A program made the translations under genes and the position numbers. DNA of 36,396 nucleotides. It comes from a virus. Shown here in pieces: positions 11,151-17,443 of the stretch. The stretch covers positions 1-36,396 of the IMG/VR virus record IMGVR_UViG_3300028589_000023; one strand, written 5' to 3'. The notes beneath the pieces are model-generated. The model was not told where the DNA came from. It saw only the letters and a list, made by a program, of their open reading frames with translations, and did not search any database. Position 1 is the first letter of the stretch. Each line of letters begins with the position of its first letter.

Positions 11151-11378
11151 ATGGCTATCAACATCTTTGGAACACCACCAAAACCAAGCATTCACTTCAA
11201 AGATCTGAAGTGGGGGCATACTTACCGGAATATTGCATCTAGAGAGATTGTCCTCTTATCAACCGGGTGCGAGTTCCCAATCGTTCTAAGTCATGAACTG
11301 TTTGCAGCATTTACACAGGAATACTTTGGAGATCCATATTTTGAAGAAGTTGACCTGAATGTGGAGGTGTTGGCATGA
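11151..11378 (+). CDS. Tandem small beta-rich family, copy 3 (75 aa)
   Basis: MAINIFGTPPKPSIHFKDLK shares 'PPKPS' and 'hTYrNIaSreIVl' with the next gene ('PPKPAS', 'RAYQNIHSGQVVI') and a final strand 'DLNVEVL' with 'DISLEIKV'. GGAG lies 7 bases before the ATG. Clearly paralogous to 11375-11596 and more distantly to 10191-10654. Confidence 0.75.
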   Translation: MAINIFGTPPKPSIHFKDLKWGHTYRNIASREIVLLSTGCEFPIVLSHELFAAFTQEYFGDPYFEEVDLNVEVLA

Positions 11379-11596
11379 GTGTTAAATTTGAAGTACCACC
11401 AAAACCAGCAAGTAATATCCTCAGCTATGAAGCCTTACGGCAGGCACGAGCCTACCAGAACATTCACTCGGGTCAAGTAGTCATCGCTACGGACGACCTT
11501 TACGTTCTTGAAATCTCAACAGGTGAACTACTTGAGGAAGGTCACTTCGATGTGAACGCTTGGATTGACATCTCTCTCGAAATCAAGGTGGTGTGA
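11375..11596 (+). CDS. Tandem small beta-rich family, copy 4 (73 aa)
   Basis: MSVKFEVPPKPASNILSYEA, then R-A-Y-Q-N-I-H-S, a strand pair (QVVIATDDLYVLEI), S-T-G-E-L-L and a C-terminal strand. Shares the T/S-x-E-L-L element with copy 1 and the N-terminal PPKP with copy 3, which links the four copies. ATGA coupling with the previous gene. Confidence 0.75.
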   Translation: MSVKFEVPPKPASNILSYEALRQARAYQNIHSGQVVIATDDLYVLEISTGELLEEGHFDVNAWIDISLEIKVV

Positions 11597-11597
11597 A

Positions 11598-11747
11598 ATG
11601 GATCATATCACCCGTCAATATAATCCTACTCAACATTTTGATGAAATGTTTGAACTACTAAAGTCGATTGCCGTATTTGGTAATGACGAATATTCAAAAC
11701 AAGCGATGCAGCTTGTACAACGAATTAACATGGAGAAACAAAAATGA
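11598..11747 (+). CDS. Small helical protein (49 aa)
   Basis: MDHITRQYNPTQHFDEMFEL followed by a second helix (SKQAMQLVQRINMEKQ). ATG at 11598 lies 6 bases after AAGGTGG, one base beyond the previous stop. The stop overlaps the next ATG. No family recognised. Confidence 0.68.
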   Translation: MDHITRQYNPTQHFDEMFELLKSIAVFGNDEYSKQAMQLVQRINMEKQK

Positions 11748-11959
11748 ACTGCCCCGGCTGCAACAAACCAATGGTTGATGGTCAAGAGTTCAATGGTCTG
11801 CTAAAATGTCACTGGGATTGCTCCGATCTCACCCGTGACAAGATGGGTCACCAGAATGCTGACGATCTGGTTCAGTTCCGAATCAACAATCGTTTGGCCA
11901 TGGATGGTATCTTCCCGGGTCTTCACCATCTGTTTGAACGTCTTGGAGGTAAGATGTGA
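11744..11959 (+). CDS. Zinc-ribbon-like small protein (71 aa)
   Basis: C3-P-G-C6 and C22-H-W-D-C26 form a C-x2-C / C-x3-C pair 15 residues apart, the layout of a small zinc ribbon. The remaining 45 residues are helical (DLVQFRINNRLAMDGIFPGL). GGAG is 8 bases before the ATG. It could bind nucleic acid or a host polymerase subunit, but nothing specific is visible. Confidence 0.72.
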   Translation: MNCPGCNKPMVDGQEFNGLLKCHWDCSDLTRDKMGHQNADDLVQFRINNRLAMDGIFPGLHHLFERLGGKM

Positions 11960-12345
11960 GTAGTCCAGAATACCGATATAGCATCAATGGTGAAGACTAC
12001 AACTTCGATGACATTGGTGAGGCTGTTAGTGACTTGCTAGCAGGCGATGAGGAAGGTGTGTTCCAAGTGGGAGACACTGTGACTATTCACAGAGGTACTG
12101 TAGTTCCACGTAAAGCGTCCTGCTATTTTAGTGACGCAGCAGGTGAACTGTTGGAGTTTGCTCAGTGTCGGGCTGAAGATATTGCTGGTGAGTGGGCTGA
12201 ACACTTCACGTATTGCACACCAGATGCCCGTGAGTCATTACAAAAGCTTATTGAAGAATGGGCTGATAACAACCTCACTTGTGATTTCTATGGTGTTAAT
12301 GACTTGACAGAAATCAAATATGTAATTTCCGAAGACTATTTCTAA
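11956..12345 (+). CDS. Acidic hypothetical protein, last gene of the rightward operon (129 aa)
   Basis: GTG at 11956 with GGAGG 6 bases upstream, overlapping the previous TGA. Starts MSSPEYRYSINGEDYNFDDI; strongly acidic throughout, e.g. VSDLLAGDEEGVFQVGDTVT and AQCRAEDIAGEWAEHF. The 'F-x-V-G-D-T-V-T-I-H-R-G' stretch looks like a small beta barrel and the second half is helical. An acidic protein of this type could mimic DNA, but that is speculation from charge alone. Confidence 0.72.
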   Translation: MSSPEYRYSINGEDYNFDDIGEAVSDLLAGDEEGVFQVGDTVTIHRGTVVPRKASCYFSDAAGELLEFAQCRAEDIAGEWAEHFTYCTPDARESLQKLIEEWADNNLTCDFYGVNDLTEIKYVISEDYF

Positions 12346-12351
12346 GACATG

Positions 12352-12380
12352 AAAAGCCCCGGTGCAATTAAGCCCGGGGC
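12352..12380 (-). terminator. Terminator between the convergent operons
   Basis: Stem GCCCCGG / CCGGGGC (12356-12380) around an 11-base loop. On the minus strand it is followed by TTTT (12355-12352), so it ends the leftward late transcript just after the 12385-12681 gene. On the plus strand no U-run follows, yet the same stem may slow the rightward transcript. Confidence 0.8.
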
Positions 12381-12384
12381 GTAG

Positions 12385-12681
12385 TCATTTCTGTTGGGAC
12401 TTCAAGAAGTCCCTGATGTCTTGTCGAAGTCCAGCAGTCTCACGAATCCAAGACTCTTGAACGTTCTTCAGTTCTTCCTTACTAACCTTTCCTTCCTGAA
12501 GCCTTCCGATAGCCCGTCGGTTAGTGGCTACCTCTTTCTCAACAGAAGCAAAGCGAGCCTCTGTAGATGCCTTGTCACCATTGTACATCGTTGCAGCAAG
12601 ACTGATGAGAGCGATAGCCGCCCAACCGCCAAACTTCTCTATAAGCTGTTGGAGCTTACCTTCACTCTTTGCCTCGCTCAT
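12385..12681 (-). CDS. One-helix membrane protein with coiled coil, lysis-cassette member (98 aa)
   Basis: A charged N-terminus, one hydrophobic helix (about residues 17-33, GGWAAIALISLAATMY) and a long charged coiled-coil half (FASVEKEVATNRRAIGR, KEELKNVQESW). Position after the spanins suggests a role in lysis as a second holin or an antiholin, with the coiled coil either periplasmic (T4 holin-like topology) or cytoplasmic. AAGGA lies about 10 bases before the ATG. Overlaps the o-spanin gene by 20 bases. Last gene of the late transcript. The holin label is not certain. Confidence 0.62.
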   Translation of the reverse strand: MSEAKSEGKLQQLIEKFGGWAAIALISLAATMYNGDKASTEARFASVEKEVATNRRAIGRLQEGKVSKEELKNVQESWIRETAGLRQDIRDFLKSQQK

Positions 12682-12970
12682 TGTTTGTATTTCCTTTTAT
12701 GGTGTAGTTTTCAATCAACCCACGCACGAGTTCCTTATGTGCACGCAAGCATCCAGTGTTATTAGCCCAGCTAGCCCCCAGAGACCTCACTGTAAGCCCC
12801 GGAGGAGTCTCATCACACTCGATCAGCAACAGGTTTAAGGGTATGTACTGCTTCTCGTAGATCGTCTCTCTAATCGGCTCATTGGGCCTTGTTGAGCAAC
12901 CTAACAAGATCGTCAGGAAGACGATCATCGAGATCAGCAACAGGTGGACTGGTTTGATCATTCGCAGCAT
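12662..12970 (-). CDS. Outer-membrane lipoprotein spanin, Rz1-like (102 aa)
   Basis: ATG at 12970 lies 8 bases after GAGG. A hydrophobic signal ends in the lipobox ILLGC (Cys25). The mature part has the usual o-spanin series: 'IRETIYEKQYIPLNLL', a Cys, a proline pair 'ETPPGL', then 'LGASWANNTGCLRAHKEL'. It would be attached to the inner leaflet of the outer membrane and pair with the i-spanin to fuse the two membranes in the last step of lysis. Its start lies inside the i-spanin gene in another frame (92-base overlap), the overlapping type rather than the fully embedded one. A GTG at 12979 is a less likely start. Confidence 0.85.
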   Translation of the reverse strand: MLRMIKPVHLLLISMIVFLTILLGCSTRPNEPIRETIYEKQYIPLNLLLIECDETPPGLTVRSLGASWANNTGCLRAHKELVRGLIENYTIKGNTNNERGKE

Positions 12971-13298
12971 GGTTAGCACCTCGCTGTTTGGTTGGTGGGA
13001 GATTCAAAATCTGAGACTCCAACACCTTCCCATTGCAAACTTCCCTAGTCACATCTTTTGTGATGGTCACAACCTTCTCAGGCTGATTTCGAAGTTCATC
13101 TCGAAGTTTCTGGTTCTCATCATTGATCCTGTTTACTTTTCCAGTGAGAATTACAACCTGCTCATTCTGAACTGAAAGTTGTTTAGTTACATCATTGAGT
13201 GTCAGTGTCTTTGTAACGAGCAGAGTACTGAGAACCAGCACAACCGCCCACAACATCCTCGAAGACACCTTACTTAGCAGTCCTATCAGGAACTTCAC
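12879..13298 (-). CDS. Inner-membrane spanin, Rz-like (139 aa)
   Basis: N-terminal signal anchor (about residues 13-32, MLWAVVLVLSTLLVTKT) followed by a coiled coil (VTKQLSVQNEQVVILTGKV, NDENQKLRDELRNQ) and a C-terminal tail with a cysteine (REVCNG) and a proline-rich end. This is the layout of Rz: a type II inner-membrane protein whose periplasmic coiled coil binds the o-spanin. GTG start at 13298 with GGAGG 8 bases upstream. Overlaps the holin candidate upstream by 29 bases and the o-spanin downstream by 92. Confidence 0.85.
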   Translation of the reverse strand: MKFLIGLLSKVSSRMLWAVVLVLSTLLVTKTLTLNDVTKQLSVQNEQVVILTGKVNRINDENQKLRDELRNQPEKVVTITKDVTREVCNGKVLESQILNLPPTKQRGANHAANDQTSPPVADLDDRLPDDLVRLLNKAQ

Positions 13299-13530
13299 AA
13301 GTGTGCCCTCCTACCTTATCGAGATCTTCAATCTCTTGGTTCAATAGTTTACCAACTCCGTACATTACCGCGAACAATACACCCCACGACATCAACATAG
13401 CAGCAGTGAACGAATCGTTCAGGACACCCAGAAGAGTTAGTCCAGCCATTGAGATAGCCATGAGAAGGTTAGCAATGAATGAATAGAGGTGGTAGTGCTT
13501 GCGAATGTTGTTGTAAAGCTTATTTAGCAT
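13270..13530 (-). CDS. Two-helix holin candidate (86 aa)
   Basis: Two hydrophobic helices (about residues 17-37 and 43-63) with a short turn (LNDSFT), a basic N-terminus (MLNKLYNNIRKHYH) and an acidic then basic tail: class II holin topology. It sits directly between the endolysin and the spanins. With a SAR endolysin beside it, a pinholin that only depolarises the membrane would be enough. AAAGGTGG precedes the ATG by 4 bases, and the start overlaps the endolysin stop by 11 bases. Confidence 0.72.
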   Translation of the reverse strand: MLNKLYNNIRKHYHLYSFIANLLMAISMAGLTLLGVLNDSFTAAMLMSWGVLFAVMYGVGKLLNQEIEDLDKVGGHTCEVPDRTAK

Positions 13531-14086
13531 TCATCCACCTTTCCATTGTTGGTTTGTAATCTGCTGGTTCATCACCCATGCAGTATTTGTATTGCTCAGT
13601 TGCTCGAATCTCCAATCCCGGGAGAACAACCTTCTTCCCATTTACGGTACCATACACCCAACGAGTTAGCTGCTCACAGGCTGCGTCGTAACGCTTTCCG
13701 TTGAGGTTGGCTAGCAGAGTCGAACTGGCGAGGTTACCCACACCCTTGTTGAAGGTGAAGTCTGTGAAAGCACCTTTCATCCATTCACTACGATATGGTA
13801 CCTTTACCATCTGATCCATCAGGCGAATATGCTTCGTCCAGTCCTTCACAAAGATATCGATACACTCAGCTTCGGTGTACACCTTCTTGGGCGTCTCACC
13901 CTTCTGTACGAGGTGTCCGATGCATGTGGTAGCCTTACCCACAGGGTCCATGTGAAGATTGAGCATGAAGCCTTCTGAGGGCACTGTGTGCTGTGTTGCA
14001 ATGTAGGCGCTAGGCCCACTAACACCAGCAGCAAGTAGTGCAACAAAGATTCTCTGCTTCACAGCGTCAGTGAGCTTGAGTTTCAT
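13520..14086 (-). CDS. SAR endolysin, GH24 lysozyme (188 aa)
   Basis: Cleaves the glycan backbone of peptidoglycan. The catalytic triad has the P21/T4 spacing: E38 (in SEGF), D47 (in MDPVG) and T53 (in ATTCIGH), i.e. E-x8-D-x5-T. Residues about 12-31 (IFVALLAAGVSGPSAYIA) form a weakly hydrophobic, Ala/Gly/Ser-rich segment typical of a signal-anchor-release domain. The enzyme would be exported by Sec, held inactive at the membrane and freed when the holin drops the potential. No Cys lies in the anchor, so control is unlike P1 Lyz and more like R21. ATG at 14086 has GGAGG 5 bases upstream; the longer reading to 14128 runs past that site. Confidence 0.9.
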   Translation of the reverse strand: MKLKLTDAVKQRIFVALLAAGVSGPSAYIATQHTVPSEGFMLNLHMDPVGKATTCIGHLVQKGETPKKVYTEAECIDIFVKDWTKHIRLMDQMVKVPYRSEWMKGAFTDFTFNKGVGNLASSTLLANLNGKRYDAACEQLTRWVYGTVNGKKVVLPGLEIRATEQYKYCMGDEPADYKPTMERWMNAK

Positions 14087-14087
14087 A

Positions 14088-14444
14088 TTAACCTCCGTTG
14101 TATGCTTTCTTTCCTCCAATGCGAACACCTACCCACATTAACCATGCCCGCCACCTAGCAACACCTTCATCTCTCAGAGCTTCATAGAACACCCTGTCAG
14201 CGTCCCTACGACTCATCTGTGCTGTTGTGTATAGGTAGTCATGCACTGTGCTGGAGTAGTTCCCGTAGCCCGCGAAGAGAGCATAGAGAGGAAACAGAAA
14301 GACGTTGTGGAAAACCTCAATACTTGCGTAGTTTGTAATGAAGCTTTTGGGGACAATAATGTCCCCATAGACCAAGTCATCAGTCAGCTTCCAGCAGGTA
14401 CGGGCAATCTGTTCTGTCCGCAACGTGCTTTTGAATTTACGCAT
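14088..14444 (-). CDS. DUF1353 family protein (118 aa)
   Basis: Pattern 'VPKSFITNYASIEVF ... GNYSSTVHDYLYTT ... MSRRDADRVFYEAL ... GVRIGG' matches DUF1353: (T/F)-x-(T/D)-(F/Y)-A-S-(V/I), then V-H-D-x-L-Y, then R-x-x-A-D-x-(I/V)-F. Members lie beside lysis genes in many phages. Conserved His and Asp suggest a small enzyme but no activity is established. ATG at 14444 overlaps the upstream stop by 8 bases and lacks a strong ribosome site. Ends one base before the endolysin ATG. Confidence 0.85.
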   Translation of the reverse strand: MRKFKSTLRTEQIARTCWKLTDDLVYGDIIVPKSFITNYASIEVFHNVFLFPLYALFAGYGNYSSTVHDYLYTTAQMSRRDADRVFYEALRDEGVARWRAWLMWVGVRIGGKKAYNGG

Positions 14445-14727
14445 CTGCTGGCTTTTCTGGCCAAGTGATAACCTTATGATATCCAACTTGCTGAGGTACA
14501 CGACTCAGATAGACCCGGTAACGTTTCCATTCAAGAAGTAATGCCGATTCCTCTGGTGTAGCCATTTCCAGATCAACAGCGTCTTGCAAAGGAACGATTA
14601 CTTTATCAGCTTCCAGTCTTCGTTTCACAAGTTCAGCTTCTACAGCAGCCAGTAGTTCAGCATCCTCTTTCTCAGCTTTCATTTCAGATGTGATCATTTT
14701 AGACCAATCAATATAAATGTTACTCAT
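14437..14727 (-). CDS. Tail fibre assembly chaperone (96 aa)
   Basis: The second half 'TPEESALLLEWKRYRVYLSR' and the end 'VITWPEKP' match the conserved tail-fibre-assembly pattern (E-x-x-x-L-x-x-W-k-x-Y-R-V-x-L ... I-x-W-P-x-x-P). These proteins help fold and attach tail fibres. The N-terminal half is a Glu/Ala-rich helix. GGAGG is 6 bases before the ATG. It lies two genes after the fibre, as usual. Confidence 0.82.
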   Translation of the reverse strand: MSNIYIDWSKMITSEMKAEKEDAELLAAVEAELVKRRLEADKVIVPLQDAVDLEMATPEESALLLEWKRYRVYLSRVPQQVGYHKVITWPEKPADA

Positions 14728-15070
14728 TAATCACCTCCATGACTTCTACATCTGAGTTTTCTAGTTGAACGGGGATGTCGTAGGCAGGTAGGGTAATTTC
14801 ACCATCTGCTAATACAGTGATTGGTGATGGGAACCGAGTCTCTACAGGAGCATTGGGTCCGTGTGGTAGGCGAATTGTCAATACGAGTTCGCTATCCACT
14901 CGTGAAACGTCACCTACAAACCAGTCACTTTGGATAGAACCATAAGGGAGCGTTGCTCCCTCTATCAATTGAGTGAAATCAGCAACGTCACCATTTACAT
15001 AAATCAGGTTACCTACTTTACTCAAGACAAGCTCAGTGTCCATTCGGACTGGTGAGAAATTAATAATCAT
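14720..15070 (-). CDS. Fibre-associated hypothetical protein (116 aa)
   Basis: Starts MIINFSPVRMDTELVLSKVG. The pattern 'i-N-F-S-P-V-R ... L-x-(V/x)-S-x-x-G-x-x-(L/I)-x-(I/V)-N-G ... LPHGPNAP ... P' is one I recognise in small all-beta proteins placed between tail fibre and fibre chaperone in Pseudomonas-type phages and prophages. A structural or folding role next to the fibre is likely but unproven. AGGAGG is 5 bases before the ATG. Overlaps the chaperone by 8 bases. Confidence 0.72.
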   Translation of the reverse strand: MIINFSPVRMDTELVLSKVGNLIYVNGDVADFTQLIEGATLPYGSIQSDWFVGDVSRVDSELVLTIRLPHGPNAPVETRFPSPITVLADGEITLPAYDIPVQLENSDVEVMEVINE

Positions 15071-15084
15071 TTAAACCTCCTAAA

Positions 15085-16224
15085 TTAGAACCACCGACCA
15101 ATGGCTACTGCGTCAATGTTTGCAGTTGTCGCATCTGCCGCAACAAAGGCACCAATGGACAAGACTGAGCAGTTTGCAGAAACGGCAGAACGACTGTATG
15201 CGGTAACCGCTGTAATAGCTTTCTGTGTAGGTAGAGTTGAGGATACAAGGTTTACACTCACTACAGGAGCAAGTACGAAAGCTACAGGATAAGTCCAAGT
15301 AGTCATTAGGTTTGAAGCATTACTGTAAGTAACTGGACGACCCACTACAGTACAGATCATTGTACCGTCAGCGAATTTAATGTAATCACCTGCTGTATTA
15401 CTACCACGTTCAATCACTGCACCAGTTGGTACACCAGCTGTTTGACTTACTGTACCAAGAAGGTCACCTTTACCAATTAACTTATCCCATGAATTCCATG
15501 TTCCACCAACGTTATTCCTCCAAAACACGCCAGCACCATTAGGTCCGCGAGCACCGTAAGAAACTACAAGTTGACCACCAACTTGAGTAGAACGGGCTAG
15601 AGAAATACCCATCGGGTATGAGCCACCACCACCATTGGAAATCCAATCTGGTGGGTTAGCGTCTGTGGCCGAAATGAAAGAAGCCCTGTCAAGAGAATCA
15701 AGCCGTACTCCAGCTGCTGGGTAGTTTGCAGAACCAACACCATATTCACCAATAGCAGCAACCCCAAGGTTTGTTCGTGCACCACTTGTACTGGTTGCAC
15801 CAGTACCACCTTGAGCAACTGACAAGCCTGTAGTCAAACCTGTAATCGACGTAATATCATTGTTTGCACCAGACTTAGCGGCACCGATGTTTGAACGCAA
15901 ACCAGCTGTATCAGTTGGTGTACCCAGCAGACCAAGTGTAGTACCATACTGGTTTGTAATGGCTCGCAATTGGTCAGCCGATTCTTTTACATAGCCTTGC
16001 ATTGGAGCAAGAGCATACACACCACCAGTTGCAGTTGCGGAGGTGTATGCTGGAAGGATCGAGAGGACTGTCGCGGAAGCAATGTTGGTAATCTCATACC
16101 ACTTACCATCTGGACCTTGGAAGGCATCACCCACTCGTGAGTTTTGTGCAAAGTTTGTACCAGTACCCGTCACAGTTGTAGAGTTCAGTGTGACAGCTAC
16201 GGTACCTGTTCTATACCATGGCAT
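15085..16224 (-). CDS. Tail fibre / receptor-binding protein (379 aa)
   Basis: N-terminus MPWYRTGTVAVTLNSTTVTG ... GTNFAQN ... 'GDAFQGPDGKWYEIT' is a virion-attachment domain frequent on Pseudomonas phage fibres. Then comes a helical linker and the repeat 'LTTGLSVAQGGTGATSTSGA', the typical glycine-rich trimer-forming fibre element. The C-terminal half is beta-rich with 'NTAGDYIKFADGTMIC' and ends AIGRWF, a knob probably contacting the receptor. AAGGAG is 7 bases before the ATG. About the length of short siphovirus side fibres. Receptor unknown. Confidence 0.85.
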   Translation of the reverse strand: MPWYRTGTVAVTLNSTTVTGTGTNFAQNSRVGDAFQGPDGKWYEITNIASATVLSILPAYTSATATGGVYALAPMQGYVKESADQLRAITNQYGTTLGLLGTPTDTAGLRSNIGAAKSGANNDITSITGLTTGLSVAQGGTGATSTSGARTNLGVAAIGEYGVGSANYPAAGVRLDSLDRASFISATDANPPDWISNGGGGSYPMGISLARSTQVGGQLVVSYGARGPNGAGVFWRNNVGGTWNSWDKLIGKGDLLGTVSQTAGVPTGAVIERGSNTAGDYIKFADGTMICTVVGRPVTYSNASNLMTTWTYPVAFVLAPVVSVNLVSSTLPTQKAITAVTAYSRSAVSANCSVLSIGAFVAADATTANIDAVAIGRWF

Positions 16225-16238
16225 ATTATTACTCCTTA

Positions 16239-17093
16239 TTATCTAAATGGGAAAGGGTAGTGAGATGTGTCGATCATTTGCATTACTGGATATCGGCTAG
16301 TTGGAATATCAACCCAAGCAGGTCCTTCAGTTGTAAAACCGTTCAAAGAGGTTGCTGACATAACCGCCATGAATCTAGGTGACGTTCCTCCCGTGCAACC
16401 ATCCATAGCGGAAACACTACTACCTCTGTTTACATGACCAAAGGCGCGTGAGAAAGTCAATCTAACAGCAACTTCATCAGCACCATTCTTATCTTGGACT
16501 GGGCTGTATGAGTGGTCCCAGTTTCTTCCCTGCTCGCGACTCTGGCTTACATAGTAACTGATTTTTTCATTTGTGCTCCCACTTCCATATACACTCGCGT
16601 AATAGACGTTACCGTTCCAACTAGTACCACCAGTTGGTGCTGGTGCTGTGATGGTATTGATAATATTCAGTCCGGGCATGTCTGTTGTAAATGTCAGCGT
16701 ACCACTTGCGTTGAATATCTGCATGCCTGTTCGACCACCAAGATCTTGCATGAGATCGAATATGTATACCTTTGGGTTATTCCTAACAGACGCAAAGTAG
16801 AATGTTGTAGTTGTTCCTGACTTTGAAGACCCAACACTAACATTGTCACCAGCAAGGAAGCAAATTGGAGCAGTGGCACCATCGACACTAATTGTCCAAA
16901 TAGGAGAGTGGCCAATGGTCTCTCTCGCCCAACTGTTAGGATCGTTAGGGTCCAGACCCTCAGAACGATAGTGCCACCAGTACCACCATTCGGTTTGTGT
17001 TAAATACCCCGATTTAATCAAACCATATTGAATTAAATCGGCATCAAACAGAAGTGAACCATCTTCTTTAAAAGCTTGAAATCCTGTAGGCAT
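16239..17093 (-). CDS. Tail-tip accessory protein, large MPTG paralog (284 aa)
   Basis: ATG at 17093 opens MPTGFQAFKEDGSLLFDADL, nearly the same opening as the next gene upstream (MPTGIQVWDEDGRLLIDMT). This signature is found in small proteins following J in siphoviruses. The remainder is Gly/Ser/Thr- and aromatic-rich and beta-patterned, with a C-terminal 'SRYPVMQMIDTSHYPFPF'. Likely a decoration of the tail tip or a second adhesin. The start codon follows the previous TGA by two bases with only a weak ribosome site, so it is probably coupled. The longer reading to 17168 overlaps the neighbour and is rejected. Confidence 0.72.
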   Translation of the reverse strand: MPTGFQAFKEDGSLLFDADLIQYGLIKSGYLTQTEWWYWWHYRSEGLDPNDPNSWARETIGHSPIWTISVDGATAPICFLAGDNVSVGSSKSGTTTTFYFASVRNNPKVYIFDLMQDLGGRTGMQIFNASGTLTFTTDMPGLNIINTITAPAPTGGTSWNGNVYYASVYGSGSTNEKISYYVSQSREQGRNWDHSYSPVQDKNGADEVAVRLTFSRAFGHVNRGSSVSAMDGCTGGTSPRFMAVMSATSLNGFTTEGPAWVDIPTSRYPVMQMIDTSHYPFPFR

Positions 17094-17095
17094 TG

Positions 17096-17398
17096 TCAAT
17101 AGTATCCATAGTGAATTACTGCGTTCTGCGAGTATTGTCCAAACCAAGTTGAGTGTAAGTATTGCCAAGATAAGGTATTACCACTTACCGTTACACCGGG
17201 TAATTTACCTTGCCAAGAGTTACTCGACCCAACCGGGACTGTGAAATAAAATCGTTGCTTACCAGCAGGTAATGCTGGCATCGTAGTGCTACCATTAGCA
17301 GCACCCGTTGTTACAGATCCTTGATGTTGGCTATATGATCGGGTCATGTCAATTAAAAGACGACCATCCTCATCCCATACTTGGATACCTGTTGGCAT
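17096..17398 (-). CDS. Tail-tip accessory protein, small MPTG paralog (100 aa)
   Basis: MPTGIQVWDEDGRLLIDMTR at the start, followed by a Gly/Ser-rich middle and a beta-rich end (LSWQYLHSTWFGQYSQNA). Same N-terminal module as 16239-17093 but with a much shorter C-terminus. AAGGAGG lies 5 bases before the ATG at 17398. It directly follows the hairpin after J. Expected to sit with J at the tail tip; exact role unknown. Confidence 0.75.
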   Translation of the reverse strand: MPTGIQVWDEDGRLLIDMTRSYSQHQGSVTTGAANGSTTMPALPAGKQRFYFTVPVGSSNSWQGKLPGVTVSGNTLSWQYLHSTWFGQYSQNAVIHYGYY

Positions 17399-17410
17399 CA
17401 CACCCTCCTT

Positions 17411-17437
17411 AAATAAATGGGAGACTCATGGTCTCCC
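17411..17437 (-). terminator. Hairpin after J
   Basis: Stem GGGAGAC / GTCTCCC (17419-17437) with a 5-base loop, followed on the minus strand by ATTTATTT. It starts 7 bases after the J stop. The U-run is broken, so partial termination or 3'-end protection is likely. The stem is almost the same as that at 24282-24301. Confidence 0.65.
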
Positions 17438-17443
17438 TAAACA

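Noticed and set aside
14946-14964. GGGAGC-GTT-GCTCCC hairpin
   Set aside because: Inside the coding region of 14720-15070 with no U-run; explained by codons.
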